Part shown: positions 34,628 to 43,962 of the stretch, one piece after another
How the letters are laid out: each line of letters opens with the position of its first letter
How positions within the stretch are numbered: the first letter of the stretch is position 1
From: Pedobacter sp. Bi126
Lineage (GTDB): Bacteria; Bacteroidota; Bacteroidia; Sphingobacteriales; Sphingobacteriaceae
NCBI RefSeq assembly: GCF_918698245.1
Contig: NZ_CAKKMS010000003.1
Location: 310,001-374,000, forward strand
DNA: 64,000 nucleotides
Direction of reading: 5' to 3'
Notes under the pieces: model-generated
The model's database searches: none
The model's input: only the letters and a program-made list of their open reading frames with translations
What the model was told of the DNA's origin: nothing
Made by a program: the position numbers and the translations under genes

Positions 34628-35899
34628 TTAAATTAAGTCAAAACCAATATCTTCCCTGAAATATTTTCCGTCGAAATAAATTCTACCAGCATCAGCTGTT
34701 GCTGATTGTAGAGCAGTAAACAAATCTTTTTGCAAACTGGTAATTGCAATTACCCTTCCTCCATTTGTTTTCACGACATCATTTTCTAACAATGTTCCGG
34801 CATGGAATGCGTTAGAATGACGTAGGTTTTCAATTCCGGTAATGGCTTTACCCTTCAGGTAATCGCCTGGGTAACCACCTGCCACAATCATTACAGTAGC
34901 AGCTGTTTGCTCAGAAATAACCAAACTCACCTGGTTTAATTGTTTGTTGGCAGTAGCTAAAAACAACTCTACCAAGTCGTTTTCAACTCTGGGGATCACA
35001 CTCTCTGTTTCAGGATCGCCCATACGTGCATTGTACTCAATTACAAATGGCTCTTCTCCTACTTTTATCAGTCCGAAGAAGATGAAACCTGTATAATCGA
35101 TATTATCTTTCTTTAAACCCTCAACTGTTGGCTTAATAATCCGTTCTTCTACTTTAGCCAAAAATTCTGGTGTGGCAAAAGGAACTGGCGAAACTGAGCC
35201 CATACCACCAGTATTTAAACCGGTATCGCCCTGGCCAATCCGTTTATAATCTTTAGCTGAAGGCAGTGTGATATAATTTTCACCATCGGTTAAAATAAAT
35301 ACCGAAAGTTCTATCCCGCTTAAAAATTCTTCGATTACTACTGTTGCCCCGGCTGCACCAAATTTACCGCCAAGCATCAGTTTTAATTCTTCCTGAGCCT
35401 CGATAGTTTCGGTACAGATTAACACACCTTTACCTGCTGCCAAACCATCGGCCTTTAAAACAACCGGCAATGCATGGTTTTGGAGATAAGCCAAGCCATC
35501 TTCTAAAGTTTCGGGGGTGAAAGATTTTGAGGCCGCAGTTGGAATACCATGACGCTCCATAAACTGTTTAGAAAAATCTTTACTCCCTTCTAAAATAGCT
35601 CCTTCTTTTTTAGGTCCGATAACTGGAATGTGCGCAATGGCTTTGTCGGCAAGGAAAAAATCGTGAATACCATTTACCAAAGGTTCTTCCGGACCTACTA
35701 CAACGAGTTCGATGTTTTCGGTAAGCACTACTTTTTTAATGGCATCAAAATCGTTTACATTGATGTTGATGTTTGTACCATAAGCTCCTGTACCACCGTT
35801 ACCTGGAGCAATAATTAGTTTATCGCAGTGCGAAGACTGGCTCATTTTCCAAGCGAATGTGCTTTCTCTGCCGCCTGAACCTAAAAGTAAGATATTCAT
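34628..35899 (-). CDS. purD: Phosphoribosylamine--glycine ligase (GAR synthetase)
   Basis: A 423-residue ATP-grasp ligase that makes glycinamide ribonucleotide, the second step of de novo purine synthesis. The N-terminal domain starts MNILLLGSGGRESTFAWKM, and IAPGNGGTGAYG is the conserved second motif. The ATP-grasp has VVLKADGLAAGKGV and GGMGSVSPVP, and YNARMGDPETE is the signature near the active site. The length is standard. TATCTTTG at 35905-35912 on this strand fits a -7 element just upstream. Confidence 0.97.
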   Translation of the reverse strand: MNILLLGSGGRESTFAWKMSQSSHCDKLIIAPGNGGTGAYGTNININVNDFDAIKKVVLTENIELVVVGPEEPLVNGIHDFFLADKAIAHIPVIGPKKEGAILEGSKDFSKQFMERHGIPTAASKSFTPETLEDGLAYLQNHALPVVLKADGLAAGKGVLICTETIEAQEELKLMLGGKFGAAGATVVIEEFLSGIELSVFILTDGENYITLPSAKDYKRIGQGDTGLNTGGMGSVSPVPFATPEFLAKVEERIIKPTVEGLKKDNIDYTGFIFFGLIKVGEEPFVIEYNARMGDPETESVIPRVENDLVELFLATANKQLNQVSLVISEQTAATVMIVAGGYPGDYLKGKAITGIENLRHSNAFHAGTLLENDVVKTNGGRVIAITSLQKDLFTALQSATADAGRIYFDGKYFREDIGFDLI

Positions 35900-35919
35900 A
35901 TCGGCAAAGATAATATTTT

Positions 35920-35955
35920 AGTAACAAGTAGCCCAGTATGAAGTGGCAAGACTTT
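35920..35955. repeat. Degenerate heptad repeat (five AG words)
   Basis: Five 7-base words start AG (AGTAACA, AGTAGCC, AGTATGA, AGTGGCA, AGACTTT), with one extra C after the second. It lies between purD and the upstream membrane-protein gene. Confidence 0.65.
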
Positions 35956-35974
35956 ACGATAAAGCACTTTTGCT

Positions 35975-36382
35975 TTAAACAGCTCCGTATTTAAAAAATA
36001 TAAAGAGGAATACTAGGCTAAAATAAGCCCAAAGAATAGAAAATATGGTATGCATGGTAGTTTCGAATAGCTTACCTTTCCACAGATCCCTGGAGTAAAC
36101 AAAAAACTGAATAAAGAATCTGGTAGTCCAAAATAAGCCCAAACCGAGCGATATTTTTCTTCCAAGATCGGTCTGTATTAATTCGTTTGATGAGGTTAAA
36201 CAGAGTAGGCCCATTAGAAATACGGTAAGTGCAACAAAAAAGGTATGTACCAACATCATTTGCTTGTTGATTAAGCTCAGCAATTTAAGTTCACTTTCCC
36301 AATTAAAATATCTTGGAAAAATAATGTGAATAAGCGCTAACGCAACTAAAAGAACGCCAACGATTAATAAGTGTGTTTGCAT
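35975..36382 (-). CDS. Four-helix membrane protein of unknown function
   Basis: A 135-residue protein with four predicted membrane helices (about 4-23, 44-66, 79-98 and 110-132). Polar landmarks include FPRYFNWESELKLLSLINKQ, GRKISLGLGLFWTTRFFIQF and KLFETTMHTIF. I recognise no named family. It is the last of four tightly spaced minus-strand genes, 5 bases after the methyltransferase-like gene, so it probably acts with them. Confidence 0.7.
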   Translation of the reverse strand: MQTHLLIVGVLLVALALIHIIFPRYFNWESELKLLSLINKQMMLVHTFFVALTVFLMGLLCLTSSNELIQTDLGRKISLGLGLFWTTRFFIQFFVYSRDLWKGKLFETTMHTIFSILWAYFSLVFLFIFFKYGAV

Positions 36383-36387
36383 TCAAA

Positions 36388-37140
36388 TTAGGGACAACAG
36401 TTAAAAATAGACATAAATGGTGTGAATTTCGTTTCAGAAAAAGAAGAAAAACCTGCCGATTTAAATGCTTTTCGCCAAATTCCTCGTGAGAAAAAATGTG
36501 TAAAACCAATAGAGAAGGCCATAAAATTGGACAAATCGCGTAAATGTTCTACCATAATTACCCGGCCTGTTGGTTTACATACCCTATAACATTCCTTTAA
36601 GAAAACAATCTTCTCTTGTTGCGACCTTATTTCATGTGCGGCCGATAACAGGAAGATCATATCAACGGACTTATCGGCTAAAGGAATAAAATCTGTATTT
36701 ATTTGCGCTGTATCAGGAAACATCAAACTTACTTTTCTCGCCCTGATTATTGCCTGCTCTGTATGCTTCTCAGGATTGTAAAAATCGAAGACCTTTAAAG
36801 TTGCTTGCGGAAAATGACTTTTAAGAATGAAGCTTGTTTCATCAAAACCTGCGTTAATATTTAAGATTAAATCTGGATTCGAATTGGAAATACTAGCTTT
36901 TTTTAGCCAATCGAAATGATAATACCCAGAAAAGTCGTAAACATATGCAGATACTATTAAGGGCATTAAAAGACCATAAAGAAAAGCTAAAGTGATTATC
37001 CAAAATAGGACAATAGGCCATGGCATTACCATTTGACTAATTATCACTAACAATAAAGCAATAAGACCAAATAGGTAAAAATGCCTGTTAAAGCTTAAAA
37101 TGTTTAACACGCCCTGAAATTTTCTTCTTTTTACTTCCAT
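36388..37140 (-). CDS. Membrane-anchored class I SAM methyltransferase-like protein
   Basis: A 250-residue protein. Two hydrophobic helices (about 20-65) precede a methyltransferase-11-type domain: PDLILNINAGFDETSFIL is the loop-I region with NAGFDE in place of GxGxG, followed by VFDFYNPEKHTEQAI, IPLADKSVDMIFLLSAAHEI and VCKPTGRVIMVEHL. The substrate is unknown; the anchor suggests a lipid or membrane compound. Its start overlaps the DUF2071 gene by 10 bases. Confidence 0.78.
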   Translation of the reverse strand: MEVKRRKFQGVLNILSFNRHFYLFGLIALLLVIISQMVMPWPIVLFWIITLAFLYGLLMPLIVSAYVYDFSGYYHFDWLKKASISNSNPDLILNINAGFDETSFILKSHFPQATLKVFDFYNPEKHTEQAIIRARKVSLMFPDTAQINTDFIPLADKSVDMIFLLSAAHEIRSQQEKIVFLKECYRVCKPTGRVIMVEHLRDLSNFMAFSIGFTHFFSRGIWRKAFKSAGFSSFSETKFTPFMSIFNCCP

Positions 37141-37868
37141 TTTTCAATTTTTCCTCTTTTCCAATAATAAGGGATGTTTTGAATATCAAAGGCATTCGCT
37201 AAAATCGGTTCATTTAGATTCAATGAATCTAAAAATCCAAAGTTATAACTGGCAATTTTTATCGGCGCTGGCTGCCAGTTTTGCCTAACCCCCTCAATAA
37301 TTAAAACTTCTTTGTTTTTTTCGTTGTACGTAAATGTAAAGGGTAAAGGCCCGGCAAATCTTCTGGCTTCTTTCCAATCGGCAAATGGAGAATTTTCGGG
37401 CAAGGCAACCTCCTGATCTGTTTTATCGATTACGATTTCAAAATCAGAATTGGTTGATGTAATTTTCTTTTTGTTTTCGTTGTCAATTAGCGATATATCT
37501 GTTGTGGTATAATTGTAATGGGTAAAAATATTGCCCATAAATTCCATTTTCTTTTTATTCGTTTCTGACTTTAAAATATACAGCCCGCGAAGACTTTTTC
37601 CTGCTTTGTTCGTATAACGTACAAATACGCGATAACCGATAAGAAAAAAATCATTACCCATAAATTTAGGAAAGCCTTTTGGTCGCAAATTTTTCGTTTG
37701 AACCATCGCGATAGCAATGAAAGCCCATTCATCTTTAAAGGTATCAAGGGCTAAGCATTCTGGAATAAGATGCTCTAATTCTGCTTTTGGAACAGAAAAT
37801 GTTAATACGAGAGAATTTTCAAAAAATGCATCAACTGCAAATGGATGGTTTTTCAGAAATGAGAACAT
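37131..37868 (-). CDS. DUF2071 (YqjF-like) family protein
   Basis: A 245-residue soluble protein of the DUF2071/acetoacetate-decarboxylase-like fold, known from YqjF. It begins NHPFAVDAFFENSLVLTFSV, has PECLALDTFKDEWAFIAIAM and MGNDFFLIGYRVFVRY, and contains FAGPLPFTFTYN in its second half. No activity is established for the family. It overlaps both neighbours (one base with the DoxX-like start, 10 bases with the methyltransferase), so four genes form one operon. Confidence 0.82.
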   Translation of the reverse strand: MFSFLKNHPFAVDAFFENSLVLTFSVPKAELEHLIPECLALDTFKDEWAFIAIAMVQTKNLRPKGFPKFMGNDFFLIGYRVFVRYTNKAGKSLRGLYILKSETNKKKMEFMGNIFTHYNYTTTDISLIDNENKKKITSTNSDFEIVIDKTDQEVALPENSPFADWKEARRFAGPLPFTFTYNEKNKEVLIIEGVRQNWQPAPIKIASYNFGFLDSLNLNEPILANAFDIQNIPYYWKRGKIEKWK

Positions 37869-38278
37869 TATGCTTGCTGCGTTGTTTTTTTGTTAAAAGA
37901 AAACCCATTGATAAACACAACCAGAATAAACATAAATGCAAAGAGCGAATTGAATTTCCCCCAAAGCAATAGATCTGGCGCAAGTATAAATTCGATGGTA
38001 TTCATGGTGGCAACTATTACAATCTGAACAAGAGCATTTAGCTTGGTTTTGAAATTACTCAAAATCCAAATTGCCATCACAATCTCTGATATGCCAATAA
38101 GAATTGTAAAGGTATGGCTATAGGTGGGCGTTAAAATTCTGGCAACGATCTGTTCATGGCGAGGCACAAGACCTAACACTTTGCAAAGTAATCCGTTTAC
38201 AAGCCAAACCAATGCAATAAACGAGGTAAGTATTCTTTGTGGTAATAATTGATTATTGCGATTGATCACATTTACCAT
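37868..38278 (-). CDS. DoxX-like small membrane protein
   Basis: A 136-residue protein with four membrane helices. It has the DoxX_3-type start FIALVWLVNGLLCKVLGLVPRHEQIVARIL and the second-helix GISEIVMAIWIL. These proteins occur with oxidoreductases and methyltransferases, but their role is unknown. It starts 6 bases after the SDR gene and overlaps the DUF2071 gene by one base. The run SDR, DoxX-like, DUF2071, methyltransferase, four-helix protein is probably transcribed as a unit. Confidence 0.78.
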   Translation of the reverse strand: MVNVINRNNQLLPQRILTSFIALVWLVNGLLCKVLGLVPRHEQIVARILTPTYSHTFTILIGISEIVMAIWILSNFKTKLNALVQIVIVATMNTIEFILAPDLLLWGKFNSLFAFMFILVVFINGFSFNKKTTQQA

Positions 38279-38284
38279 ATCACT

Positions 38285-39160
38285 TTATTTCGCGCTTCGT
38301 GTCATTTGTTCGAGCATATCCCACATTTCGTTCGGAATTGCTTCCAGACCATTCATCTGACCTGCTCCCTGCAGCCATTCGCCGCCATCAATGGTAATTA
38401 CTTCGCCATTAATGTATCCAGAGAAATCGCTCACCAGAAATGCAGCTAAATTGGCGAGCTCTTGATGATCGCCAACTCTTTTCAACGGTACACGGTTTTT
38501 GAAATCGAATTTTTTGGCTAAATCGCCGGGCAATAAACGCTCCCATGCGCCTTTGGTTGGGAACGGACCTGGAGCAATAGCATTGGTACGGATACCATAT
38601 TTACCCCACTCTACGGCCAAAGATCTTGTTAGTGCCAAAACACCACCTTTTGCACAGGCAGAAGGCACAACATAGGCTGAGCCTGTAAAAGCGTAAGTGG
38701 TAATTATATTTAAAACTGTTGCCGCTTGTTTTTCCTTAATCCAGTGTTTACCGAAGGTAAGTGTACAGTTAACCGTTCCTTTTAAAACGATATCGATAAT
38801 GGATGAAAATGCATTGGCTGATAACCGTTCGGTTGGAGAGATGAAATTACCCGCAGCATTGTTCAATAGTACATCAACTGAACCAAATCTTTCTAAAGTT
38901 TTGGCCAATACGTTTTCTACCTGTGTTACTTCTCTAACATCACAGGCAACCGCCAACACTTTGCCACCTGTTTTTTCTTCCATTTCATCGGCAGTTTTTT
39001 GCAGTACATCCTGTTTTCTGCTTGTGATGACGAGGTTGGCTCCCAATTTCAAGAAATATACGCCCATTGCTTTCCCCAAACCTGTTCCTCCACCTGTAAT
39101 TACAATGGTTTTTCCTTTTAAAGCGTCTTCTCTGAGCATTGGTGCATTATAACTGAACAT
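38285..39160 (-). CDS. SDR oxidoreductase, 2,4-dienoyl-CoA reductase type
   Basis: A 291-residue classical SDR. The cofactor motif is TGGGTGLGKAMG, and NNAAGNF is present. The catalytic region reads VVPSACAKGGVLALTRSLA, followed by EWGKYGIRTNAIAPGPF: the usual Tyr of YxxxK is replaced as in 2,4-dienoyl-CoA reductases, which share this whole segment. It would use NADPH to reduce dienoyl-CoA in the breakdown of unsaturated fatty acids. The enoyl-CoA hydratase gene upstream on the same strand supports that role. Confidence 0.88.
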   Translation of the reverse strand: MFSYNAPMLREDALKGKTIVITGGGTGLGKAMGVYFLKLGANLVITSRKQDVLQKTADEMEEKTGGKVLAVACDVREVTQVENVLAKTLERFGSVDVLLNNAAGNFISPTERLSANAFSSIIDIVLKGTVNCTLTFGKHWIKEKQAATVLNIITTYAFTGSAYVVPSACAKGGVLALTRSLAVEWGKYGIRTNAIAPGPFPTKGAWERLLPGDLAKKFDFKNRVPLKRVGDHQELANLAAFLVSDFSGYINGEVITIDGGEWLQGAGQMNGLEAIPNEMWDMLEQMTRSAK

Positions 39161-39165
39161 AGTAT

Positions 39166-39255
39166 ATTGGTTAATTGGTTAAAGTTAAATTGCTGGGAAT
39201 TGTTAAATGGTTAACTGTTGAAACTGGTTAATCGGTTAATTGTTGTAATTAGTTA
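39166..39255. repeat. Degenerate octad repeat (GGTTA words)
   Basis: About eleven words, mostly 8 bases with two of 9, share a GGTTA or GTTA end; the first two are identical (ATTGGTTA). They fill the gap between the hydratase and SDR genes. Confidence 0.7.
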
Positions 39256-39281
39256 ACTGAAAACCGACAACTGCAAACGGA

Positions 39282-40043
39282 TTACTTTCGCTGCAGGTTA
39301 GCTAAAATTGTTTTTAAAATATGGCGTGTTGCCGGCGACCACCATTGTGCTAACATTTTTTCTAAAATAGCCGACTGATCTGCAGTTACGGCAGCAATTA
39401 ATTCCTCTCGGATATTTAACTTGCTTTGCGACCAGGTATTACTTTCGAGCTCCATGTATTTCTTAATCTTACGCTCGGCAGCCGTTAACAAACTTTCATT
39501 TTTCACCAATTCATCAACCAAACCGACTTTTAAAGCTTCTTCAGGACTGTAAAGTTTACCCGAAAGCAAACTACGACTGGCTTCGGCCTTACCTAACCAA
39601 AACGCATACAATTGAAAAATACTATTTGGCACAATAATACCTACTGGCACCTCATTAAGTCCAATAATATATTGTCCTTCTGCCATTACCCGATAATCGC
39701 AGGCCAATGCCATTACGCATCCGCCGGCCGGGCTATGGCCACTAATTGCGGCTACCATCGGTTTTTTAAATGAGACCATATTGGCTGTAAAACCTAAAAA
39801 CAACTGCCAGAAAGATTTAGCCTCTTCTTCGTTATAGTTATAAAGTTCTACTAAATCCAATCCAGCGGAAAAGAAAGGTGCTGTACCGGTTAAAATTACT
39901 CCTCCAATGTTATCATCGGCGGTAATATTTTTAAGCATATCGTCAAGCTCGGTAATCAACTCTCGGTTTAAGGCATTCGATTTCCCTCTATCTAACGTAA
40001 TGGTTGCCAGGCGGTCTTTAACACTTACTTTCATTGTATTCAT
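39282..40043 (-). CDS. Enoyl-CoA hydratase/isomerase family protein
   Basis: A 253-residue crotonase-fold protein. ITLDRGKSNALNRELI opens the fold, FSAGLDLVELYNY is the CoA oxyanion-hole loop, and ISGHSPAGGCVMALACDYRV is the second oxyanion-hole segment. The hydratase Glu of the second active-site motif is not obvious in VPVGIIVPNSI, so isomerase or another crotonase activity is possible. With the dienoyl-CoA reductase-type SDR downstream it suggests handling of unsaturated acyl-CoAs. Confidence 0.87.
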   Translation of the reverse strand: MNTMKVSVKDRLATITLDRGKSNALNRELITELDDMLKNITADDNIGGVILTGTAPFFSAGLDLVELYNYNEEEAKSFWQLFLGFTANMVSFKKPMVAAISGHSPAGGCVMALACDYRVMAEGQYIIGLNEVPVGIIVPNSIFQLYAFWLGKAEASRSLLSGKLYSPEEALKVGLVDELVKNESLLTAAERKIKKYMELESNTWSQSKLNIREELIAAVTADQSAILEKMLAQWWSPATRHILKTILANLQRK

Positions 40044-40052
40044 ATTTTAAAT

Positions 40053-40087
40053 AGTATCAAGATTTAAGAATCTAGTATCAAGATAAA
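40053..40087. repeat. Degenerate heptad repeat (five AG words)
   Basis: Five gapless 7-base words start AG. AGTATCA recurs exactly 21 bases apart, and an 11-base stretch is repeated at that spacing. Confidence 0.75.
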
Positions 40088-40141
40088 TATACCGTAGCAT
40101 AAACTATGCATGCATACTAATTCAAATTTATCTATTTTTCT

Positions 40142-42832
40142 CTATTTAACATCATAAGTGTAAACTTTTCTCGCCAAATGCCCTATAGCATCTATTCCTT
40201 CTATTACTACACGGTAGGTACCAGGTTCGTCTGCATTATAAAATTCGAATTGTGCTTTTCCGTCTTTATCTGTAACAACCTGTGGGTTCCAATAAATAGT
40301 TGTTCTGAAATCGGTCCTGCTGTTTGAGCTTGTTGCATCATATTTTGGCGAATAAAACTCTCTTGAAATCGTAAATCCTTTTGGATTAAAGGTTACAATT
40401 CCTGGTGCATAACGATCGGTACTTCTTCCCCCATCACCACGTTTAGTCGTGATAATAATTACGCCTCCTCCTCCTCTCGAACCATAAATGGCTGTATTAC
40501 CGATACTTTTTAAAAGCTCAATAGATTCTACATCACTAGGAGTAACATTATCCAGAAAATCAGCTTCCATGTGCATGCCATCAACAATAATCTGTATAGG
40601 CGTATCCTGACTACGCATAAGGTAAGGTATATTACCTCTAAATATCACTCCCGGTAACCGCCCTTGCAAACATTGCGAAAGGGTAACACAGGTAGTGAGC
40701 TGATCGGCTGTCATCACGAAATCCGCTCTTCCTGCACCATTCAGGTTGGATGAGTTCTTCGCAGGGTTTTTCTTTTCAGTAATGGTTACTTCTTCTAGTT
40801 TAATGGTCCGCTCCAGCAGGCCTAAACGGGTCATCTCATTAAAATAGTTATCGCTTTCTTTAATATACTTCATCAAAGTATTATTCACATTGATATCGAT
40901 ATCGGCTCCATTTTTATTCTTGGTTACAATCTGCCCGGGAACGATATCAAGATTAATATCTACAAACTTCCTTTCTGTTTTAGTTCTGGCCTGAACAACA
41001 AACTTTGTACTATCGCCAAAACTTAAATTATCGAAAACAAATTTTCCTTCAGCATTGGTTACCGTATCCAAAATGTACATCGTTCCTTTTGTAGCCATAA
41101 GCATTACCTTACCACCGGGTACAGGCTTATTGCCTTTCATTACCGTTCCGCTAATGGTAATAGACTGCTCGGGTTTATAGGTAATATTCGGACCAACACC
41201 ATTGATAATATTTTTCCAAAGAAATCTTCTCCAGCCCTGGGTAAGCATTAAGTTATCGAGTTCTTTTTGTGTTTGAAGATCATCCTTTAAAAAATAATGG
41301 TTGGGTTTCTCTACATAACCGCTCAAATCAGAGGTAAGTAACAACGAGGTGAGGATATTAGACTCATTATTTTCATCAGGTGTTACTTTTGCCGTATTGG
41401 TTACAGCAACAGAAAAACTACCTAAAACGGGCTTGCTGTCATTAGCAGCATCGAAAGTAAAGGCTGCTTTTCCTCTTTTTGAACCAGAAACTCCTGATGC
41501 ATTAATCGATACATCAATTAGTTCGGCCTTGTTATTAATAAAAACCAACCGCTCTGCCAAAGGTTGATTGGTACTTGAAAATAAAGTAAACTGCACAATA
41601 CCAGTTGGCAGGTTCTTTTTTGGGATATTGGCCACTAATACCTGTTTATCCATTTTAGCTTTCGAGCCATAATATACATTGCCCCCATGCTGTGCCACAA
41701 CTTTTAGTTCATTGCCATTCACAAGATCGGCACTGGCCATAATTTTTACCACCACTTTACCTGTATCTAAAGCATTTACAGAAAGTGCATAACCACTTTT
41801 AACTGCCACAGGTAATTTAAACGTTTTTTCTGATCCATCCTTAAATTTAATCTTTGCTGAATATGACTTACCGGCCTGATTGTTAAACACAAAGTTACCC
41901 ATACCTAAATAATTGGTGGCAAAACTGGTTACTTCATTTCCCCCTTCGTCTACTATCGTTCCTTCTACATCTTCACCGCGGCCATCGGCATTAACAGCTT
42001 TAATGGCAACTTTTTGGGGCAATTCTTCAACAAGTGTTCCTCCCTCTGGCATAAACTGTACATCAACATTGTTAGATGTGGAAGTGATCGGGATAGATTT
42101 GATAACTTTTTGTTTATTATCCAGTGCGATGGTCGCAATAATTTTCCCTGATTTATTTTGGAAAGACTGGTTGTTTGTGAAGCTAATTACCGCATCACCT
42201 GTTAAACTTGTTTTAACTTTACCCTTTGTAACGGTACGGTAATCTAACTGAACTTCATAACTTACTTCATTTTCACTGTAAGCCACGCCATTTTTATCTT
42301 CAAAATGAACTGTTGCCATTACTTTATCTGCATTGTTCTCTTTGGTAAAACTGTAAGAAGTTTTTGTAAAAACTTTGTTAGCCCAGCTATTTCCGATCTT
42401 AATTGTCTTATCGTAAAAGAATTCGGTGCCAAAATTCCGCATGTAATTGGTATAGGCCCTAATTCTATAATTACCCTCACCAAGTGAATCTGTTAACTTA
42501 AAATCGCCCCAGGTAATTCCTCCCATAATAGGTAACTTAACCAGTTTTTTTAGCGAATCTTTTTCATTTATCAGCTCCACATACAGGATCTTACTAATGC
42601 CCGAAGGGGCCGAAGTCTTGGTATTTACAACATAGGCTTTGAACCAAATATCGTCGCCAATGGCATAATAAGGCTTATCTAAGTGAAGGTGAACTTTTTC
42701 TTGCGGATTTTTACTGGTATAATCTTCGAGTTTTTGCAAGAGCTGACTAAATGGATCATCATCCATTTTAAATGCGGCAAAAACAATAAGTAAAGATAGA
42801 AAACTGATTGCGAGAGTAATTTTGAGTTTCAT
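40142..42832 (-). CDS. Large exported MG2 / CarboxypepD / TonB-plug domain protein without a barrel
   Basis: A protein of 896 residues from ATG 42832 (MKLKITLAISFLSLL), preferred over a TTG ten codons upstream. After the signal peptide comes a macroglobulin-MG2-like domain (PQEKVHLHLDKPYYAIGDDIWFK). Further beta domains, a carboxypeptidase-regulatory-like unit (ISGTVMKGNKPVPGGKVML) and a TonB-receptor plug (CLQGRLPGVIF; ESIELLKSIGNTAIYGSRGG) follow. A last beta segment, AQFEFYNADEPGTYRVVIEG, ends the protein, and no outer-membrane barrel follows the plug. It is a typical Bacteroidota surface or periplasmic architecture of unknown role, probably in macromolecule capture. Confidence 0.83.
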   Translation of the reverse strand: MKLKITLAISFLSLLIVFAAFKMDDDPFSQLLQKLEDYTSKNPQEKVHLHLDKPYYAIGDDIWFKAYVVNTKTSAPSGISKILYVELINEKDSLKKLVKLPIMGGITWGDFKLTDSLGEGNYRIRAYTNYMRNFGTEFFYDKTIKIGNSWANKVFTKTSYSFTKENNADKVMATVHFEDKNGVAYSENEVSYEVQLDYRTVTKGKVKTSLTGDAVISFTNNQSFQNKSGKIIATIALDNKQKVIKSIPITSTSNNVDVQFMPEGGTLVEELPQKVAIKAVNADGRGEDVEGTIVDEGGNEVTSFATNYLGMGNFVFNNQAGKSYSAKIKFKDGSEKTFKLPVAVKSGYALSVNALDTGKVVVKIMASADLVNGNELKVVAQHGGNVYYGSKAKMDKQVLVANIPKKNLPTGIVQFTLFSSTNQPLAERLVFINNKAELIDVSINASGVSGSKRGKAAFTFDAANDSKPVLGSFSVAVTNTAKVTPDENNESNILTSLLLTSDLSGYVEKPNHYFLKDDLQTQKELDNLMLTQGWRRFLWKNIINGVGPNITYKPEQSITISGTVMKGNKPVPGGKVMLMATKGTMYILDTVTNAEGKFVFDNLSFGDSTKFVVQARTKTERKFVDINLDIVPGQIVTKNKNGADIDINVNNTLMKYIKESDNYFNEMTRLGLLERTIKLEEVTITEKKNPAKNSSNLNGAGRADFVMTADQLTTCVTLSQCLQGRLPGVIFRGNIPYLMRSQDTPIQIIVDGMHMEADFLDNVTPSDVESIELLKSIGNTAIYGSRGGGGVIIITTKRGDGGRSTDRYAPGIVTFNPKGFTISREFYSPKYDATSSNSRTDFRTTIYWNPQVVTDKDGKAQFEFYNADEPGTYRVVIEGIDAIGHLARKVYTYDVK

Positions 42833-42990
42833 GTGGTTGGGTAACAAATAAATATGTGTCAAGGTACAAAACCTAAGGCATATTTTTATGAAGATACCAT
42901 GAAATTTAGTTTCAATCTAAATTTTTAGTTCACAGTTAGAGAAACACCTTAATTCATCAATATGGATTTGAAAATGGGGTGCCTTTTTTT

Positions 42991-43305
42991 ATCGGGACCA
43001 CAGCAAATGGCAGGACTAAAGTAACCACAGCACACCAGCTTTCATTTCCAAAACAAAAAAAATTATAGGCTATTGATTTGGAAATGAGGGGTTCTGAGCG
43101 TTTGGCAGCCACGGCCCCGCTTTACGCTTTACTTCGTTGCACTCCGTGTTTGCTTTAATCGGGTTTAGGGACAATGTTTAGTGCCAAGAGACTAAAACCG
43201 CTAATCATAAACCCGACAGCAGCGGCGGCTCCCGATTCCTTCTATCGGGACCACAGCGAACGGCGGGGCTAAAGCAGCCATAGCACACTGGCTTTCATTT
43301 CCAAA
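42991..43305. mobile_element. MITE-like dispersed element, copy B, plus a partial second unit
   Basis: 42991-43237 has the same ATCGGGA/TCCCGAT ends as the copy at 12475 and the same internal TCGGGTTTA/TAAACCCGA pair. It shares long identical blocks with that copy, for example CTAATCATAAACCCGACAGC. From 43244 the first 62 or so bases of the unit are repeated (again ATCGGGACCACAGC). No coding capacity. It fills the 522-base gap between the MG2/plug gene and dcd. Confidence 0.72.
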
Positions 43306-43354
43306 AAAGAAAAAGATACCAGTTTTCAATTGGCTGTTGGCAGTTAAGCAATCT

Positions 43355-43891
43355 CTAAAACTTGTTTTTCCACATCATGCTTTCTACCGGCCTGGTGGTT
43401 TTGTTGTTGTACTTAGCATTGCCCTTCGAATTGTACATCGTTTCGATCTTACCTTCAACAACAAAATAAATCAATTGGCCAATAGGCATTCCGGCATAAA
43501 TTTTTACTGGTTGTGCTACTGATATTTCTAATGTCCAGGTATTACAAAAACCAACATCTCCTTTACCTGCCGTTGCATGGATATCGATACCTAAGCGGCC
43601 GGTACTGCTTTTACCTTCTAAAAAAGGCACATGTCCGTGTGTTTCGGTATATTCTAAAGTAACACCAAGATATAGCGTACCTGGATGAAGGACATAACCA
43701 TCTTTAGGGATTTCGAAATGTTCGATTTCATTGTGCGCTTTCGCATCGAGCACACGGCTTTTATAAGTAGCCAGGTATTTCCCTAAGTGCACATCATACG
43801 AGTTGGTTCCTAAACATTCGCGTTTAAAAGGCTCAATGATGATTGTTCCCTTCTCAATTTCTTCTAATATCCTGCTATCAGATAATATCAT
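43355..43891 (-). CDS. dcd: dCTP deaminase
   Basis: A 178-residue trimeric enzyme that converts dCTP to dUTP for thymidylate synthesis. ILSDSRILEEIEKG opens the family; EGKSSTGRLGIDIHATAG contains the nucleotide-binding Ser-Ser-x-x-Arg, and NTWTLEISV carries the catalytic Glu. The C-terminal MPIGQLIYFVVEG precedes the closing loop. The length is normal for the mono-functional bacterial enzyme. It is divergent from the phosphopantetheinyl transferase gene. Confidence 0.95.
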   Translation of the reverse strand: MILSDSRILEEIEKGTIIIEPFKRECLGTNSYDVHLGKYLATYKSRVLDAKAHNEIEHFEIPKDGYVLHPGTLYLGVTLEYTETHGHVPFLEGKSSTGRLGIDIHATAGKGDVGFCNTWTLEISVAQPVKIYAGMPIGQLIYFVVEGKIETMYNSKGNAKYNNKTTRPVESMMWKNKF

Positions 43892-43962
43892 TTTTATACG
43901 TATTTTTGGCCTAAATTATCATTTATTTAAGATAATTTTGCATGTAATCTCCAATTTAATCA

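Noticed and set aside
38285..39160. SDR gene as inactive because the YxxxK tyrosine is missing
   Set aside because: 2,4-dienoyl-CoA reductases share exactly this variant segment, so it fits an active subgroup.
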